DNA of 5,446 bases. Source: an uncultured bacterium (lineage in GTDB: Bacteria; Patescibacteriota; Minisyncoccia; Spechtbacterales; HO2-43-30). Positions 3,363 through 5,446 of this stretch are shown piece after piece. The first letter of the stretch is position 1, and each line of letters begins with the position of its first letter. Where the stretch lies: the NCBI GenBank assembly GCA_913054525.1, contig CAJXHR010000056.1, positions 1-5,446 on the forward strand, written 5' to 3'. Both the position numbers and the translations under genes were made by a program. The notes beneath the pieces are model-generated. The model had not been told where the DNA came from. It saw only the letters and a program-made list of their open reading frames with translations, and ran no database searches.

Positions 3363-5446
3363 ATGGTAAAAATAAACACACATCAAAATACAAAACATAT
3401 CCTCGTATTTGTTTTGTGTTTGTTTTTATGTTTATCCTACTTTCTAGTTACTGTTATGCCTGTAGCATACGCGGCGACCGGCGTTCCTAAGGTATTAAAC
3501 CACCAGGGGCGGCTTCTAAACGCCACCGGTAATTTACTGGGAGGGAGCTCGGGGACTGATTATTGTTTCAAGTTCTCAATTTACGACAACGCGACATCCG
3601 GATCAGGCACAAAGCTTTGGCCTTCAAGCGCGCCCTCGGGCATGAGCATAAGTGTCAAGAATGGCGTATTCAATGTCGGGGTTGGGGACACGGCGGCCGG
3701 CGGCGATACTCTTGATTTCAATTTTCAGGATAACGACACGACTTATCTCGATGTGCAGGTAGCCACTAAAGTCGGAGGAAGTTGTACTAATGGAGACGAA
3801 ACATATGAAGGTCTTAATCCTCGCCAGCGCGTCTTTGCTGCGGGATACGCGATAAATGCCGATACTGTTGATGGGTTCGACGCCTCGCAGTCAGCAACCG
3901 GCAGCGAGATTCCCGCGCTTACTTCCGGGGATTTGACTATCGCAGGATCATTTATGACTACCGCAGGAAGCATAGGCATCGGCGTCTCCTCGCCGGCTTT
4001 CCTCCTGGACATTGTCTCGTCAAGCTCTGCTTCCACAACTCTATCCTTGAACAACACCTCTACAGGCGATGCCCAGATACTTCTCCGCAACAACGGAGTG
4101 GACAAATGGTATGTGGGATTTGACGACTCTCAGGCAGATGTATTCAGAATTGCAGACACCGCATTCTCCGCCACGAATGCCACGGGACTTACGATTGAGG
4201 CAGGAGGCAACGTCGGCATCGGCACAACCAACCCCACAGTTGCACTGGATGTCATCGGAGCCCTCACCGTATCTGGCGCCGTCACCATAACATCAGGATC
4301 AATAACGGGAATTACCGACTTAACTGTAGCAGACGGAGGCACGGGCGCGTCAACTGCATCGGGAGCAAGGACAAATCTCGGCCTTGGAGCATCAGATACG
4401 CCGCAGTTTGAGCGCCTGGGGCTAGGAGGTGCATCCTCGGCGACTGTGGGACTCTATCTTAGCCATTCGAATTTTAATAATGGAACTAGCCAATACGGCA
4501 TTTTGTCGGATGCGCAGTTCGGTTCCGGCACAACCGGCGACGCCTATGCCTTAGCCGGCAGGGTGCGAACGGCAGCGGCCGCGTTCACTTTGGGGAATGC
4601 TTACGGGTTGAATATTTTCAACCCGACCGTAGGCAGTGGTTCTACAATCACTACCAATTACGGTATTTTAATACAGGACATGACCGGAGGAGGCACCAGT
4701 GACTACGGTATCGCCATCGCAGGAGCAGATACCGCGGCCTTATGGATATCCTCTGCCGCAGACAACACAGATGCGGCTAACGGCATAGCATTTGGATTGG
4801 GTAAGGATACGAATCTTTATAGAAGTGGAGCAAATACGCTTACTACAGACGATGCATTTGCCGCGGACAGCTTAACCTTGACAACCGATCTTGCCGTAAC
4901 CCACGGCGGCACAGGAGCATCAACCGCATCGGGAGCCAGAAGCAACCTCGGCCTTGGCTCAGGAGACTCTCCTACATTTACATCTCTCACCGCTACAACA
5001 ATATTAACTATCAACCATACAGCGGCAGGTGACCCATATATCAATTTTGGAGATAACGGTACAGATACCTGGTACCTTGGCTTTGACAACTCCGACTCCG
5101 ACAAATTCAGACTTACTCCGGGAGGCGCCTTCAACGCAACCTCATCGGGTATCACCCTCAACGCAGCAGGATTCGTCGGCATAGGCACTACAAACCCATC
5201 TAGCGCGCTTGAAATCTCAGGCATTATAACCTCTTCCGGAGACATCATCCCCTCTGCTGAAGACGGAGCAGCGTTGGGATCTACGTCAGCAGAATTCTCC
5301 GCTCTCTTTCTGCATGACGATACAGGACTCTACCTGGGCGCAGATCAAGACGCTCTCTTTGCATACGATGAAGCAGTAGACAACAGAGTAGAACTTACCG
5401 GAACGGGTGCATCGTTGTTCATAGAAGACGATCTCACCATAGGAGG
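3363..5446 (+). CDS. Large secreted tail-fibre-like repeat protein (partial, 3' end missing)
   Basis: The frame is open from ATG 3363 to the window end, 694 codons with no stop, so it continues beyond. Residues 1-37 form a Sec signal peptide: basic start, hydrophobic core about 13-31, and AYA before the likely cleavage at 37/38. Residues 40-170 match a secreted-protein domain pattern I recognise: VPKVLNHQGRLLNATG, FKFSIYD, GVFNVGVGD, YLDVQV, then LNPRQRVFAAGYAINA. The rest is Gly/Ser/Thr/Ala-rich repeats: VGIGT-type motifs near 203, 283 and 604; two 74-residue modules (226-299, 547-620); two GGTGAST blocks (325-342, 515-532); and YGI motifs (379-450). Such repeats are typical of phage tail fibres and cell-surface fibres. 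The signal peptide argues for a host-exported adhesin, not a virion protein. A C-terminal anchor or chaperone domain may lie outside the window. GGGG at 3356-3359 is a weak ribosome binding site. GC content is visibly higher than upstream. Confidence 0.88.
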   Translation, partial: MVKINTHQNTKHILVFVLCLFLCLSYFLVTVMPVAYAATGVPKVLNHQGRLLNATGNLLGGSSGTDYCFKFSIYDNATSGSGTKLWPSSAPSGMSISVKNGVFNVGVGDTAAGGDTLDFNFQDNDTTYLDVQVATKVGGSCTNGDETYEGLNPRQRVFAAGYAINADTVDGFDASQSATGSEIPALTSGDLTIAGSFMTTAGSIGIGVSSPAFLLDIVSSSSASTTLSLNNTSTGDAQILLRNNGVDKWYVGFDDSQADVFRIADTAFSATNATGLTIEAGGNVGIGTTNPTVALDVIGALTVSGAVTITSGSITGITDLTVADGGTGASTASGARTNLGLGASDTPQFERLGLGGASSATVGLYLSHSNFNNGTSQYGILSDAQFGSGTTGDAYALAGRVRTAAAAFTLGNAYGLNIFNPTVGSGSTITTNYGILIQDMTGGGTSDYGIAIAGADTAALWISSAADNTDAANGIAFGLGKDTNLYRSGANTLTTDDAFAADSLTLTTDLAVTHGGTGASTASGARSNLGLGSGDSPTFTSLTATTILTINHTAAGDPYINFGDNGTDTWYLGFDNSDSDKFRLTPGGAFNATSSGITLNAAGFVGIGTTNPSSALEISGIITSSGDIIPSAEDGAALGSTSAEFSALFLHDDTGLYLGADQDALFAYDEAVDNRVELTGTGASLFIEDDLTIG
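4038..4259 (+). repeat. Repeat module A, copy 1 (74 codons)
   Basis: This encodes residues 226-299 of the secreted protein. The module opens with LxxNxT, has a core of WYVGFDDSQADVFR and ends in NVGIGTTNPTVALDVIG. It has the same length as copy 2 at 5001-5222, and the two share the Trp-Tyr, Gly-Phe-Asp, Phe-Arg and VGIGTTNP positions. The DNA has diverged more than the protein, so the duplication is not recent. Confidence 0.7.
4335..4388 (+). repeat. Tail-fibre motif, copy 1
   Basis: This encodes GGTGASTASGARTNLGLG (residues 325-342). Motifs of the form GGTGA-T-A-ARxNLGL recur in phage tail fibre proteins. Copy 2 lies 190 residues later and differs by one residue. Confidence 0.75.
4905..4958 (+). 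repeat. Tail-fibre motif, copy 2
   Basis: This encodes GGTGASTASGARSNLGLG (residues 515-532), identical to copy 1 except Ser for Thr. In both places it is followed by a DTPQF or DSPTF segment and leads into the next repeat block, so it acts as a linker between modules. Confidence 0.75.
5001..5222 (+). repeat. Repeat module A, copy 2 (74 codons)
   Basis: This encodes residues 547-620. The core TWYLGFDNSDSDKFR and the end FVGIGTTNPSSALEISG match copy 1 at 4038-4259 position by position, with a one-residue shift in the middle. The sequence that follows (GDIIPSAEDGAALGS) suggests that further modules continue beyond the window. Confidence 0.7.

Noticed and set aside
3743..5248. Several frames of 70-143 codons, mostly minus strand, in the secreted-protein region
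   Set aside because: They lie within one continuous + strand frame that encodes a signal peptide and conserved repeats. Their Pro/Val/Ala-rich translations are what antisense of Gly/Thr/Ala-rich repeats gives.

Overview
The window looks like a fragment of a small-genome bacterium, most likely of the Candidate Phyla Radiation (Patescibacteria, Parcubacteria-like). This is inferred from the gene set, AT-rich spacers, weak or absent ribosome binding sites and the style of the surface protein; no marker gene here proves it. All four longer genes read on the + strand with the standard code.

Layout. Positions 1-139 hold two tandem 71-bp units, each ending like the 3' end of a tRNA. Next comes engB (179-757), a ribosome-assembly GTPase. 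A segment of about 335 bp (755-1089) follows, bounded by imperfect inverted repeats of 28-30 bp. It contains a 19-residue Lys/Arg-rich peptide gene (826-885) that appears almost leaderless, and an unexplained minus-strand open frame. After an AT-rich leader with overlapping hairpins comes a sugar-phosphate isomerase/epimerase-like TIM-barrel gene (1325-2305).

The 596-bp gap 2306-2901 is rich in signals: three 31-bp repeats, two intrinsic terminators, a run of nine C, two DnaA-box-like 9-mers and a TTGACA box. It separates the housekeeping-type genes from a two-gene unit. The first gene of that unit (2902-3351) encodes a helix-turn-helix protein with one membrane segment. The second (3363 to beyond the window end) encodes a large secreted repeat protein with a Sec signal peptide and tail-fibre-like repeats. 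The second gene has no stop in the window, so at least 694 residues are visible; the short frames overlapping it are shadows.

How the parts fit. engB and the TIM-barrel gene look like independent core or metabolic genes. The last two genes are 11 bp apart and are probably co-transcribed as a surface-adhesin unit with a membrane-anchored DNA-binding partner. The best candidates for something little described are that pair, the inverted-repeat segment with its basic micropeptide, and the tRNA-3'-end tandem repeat.
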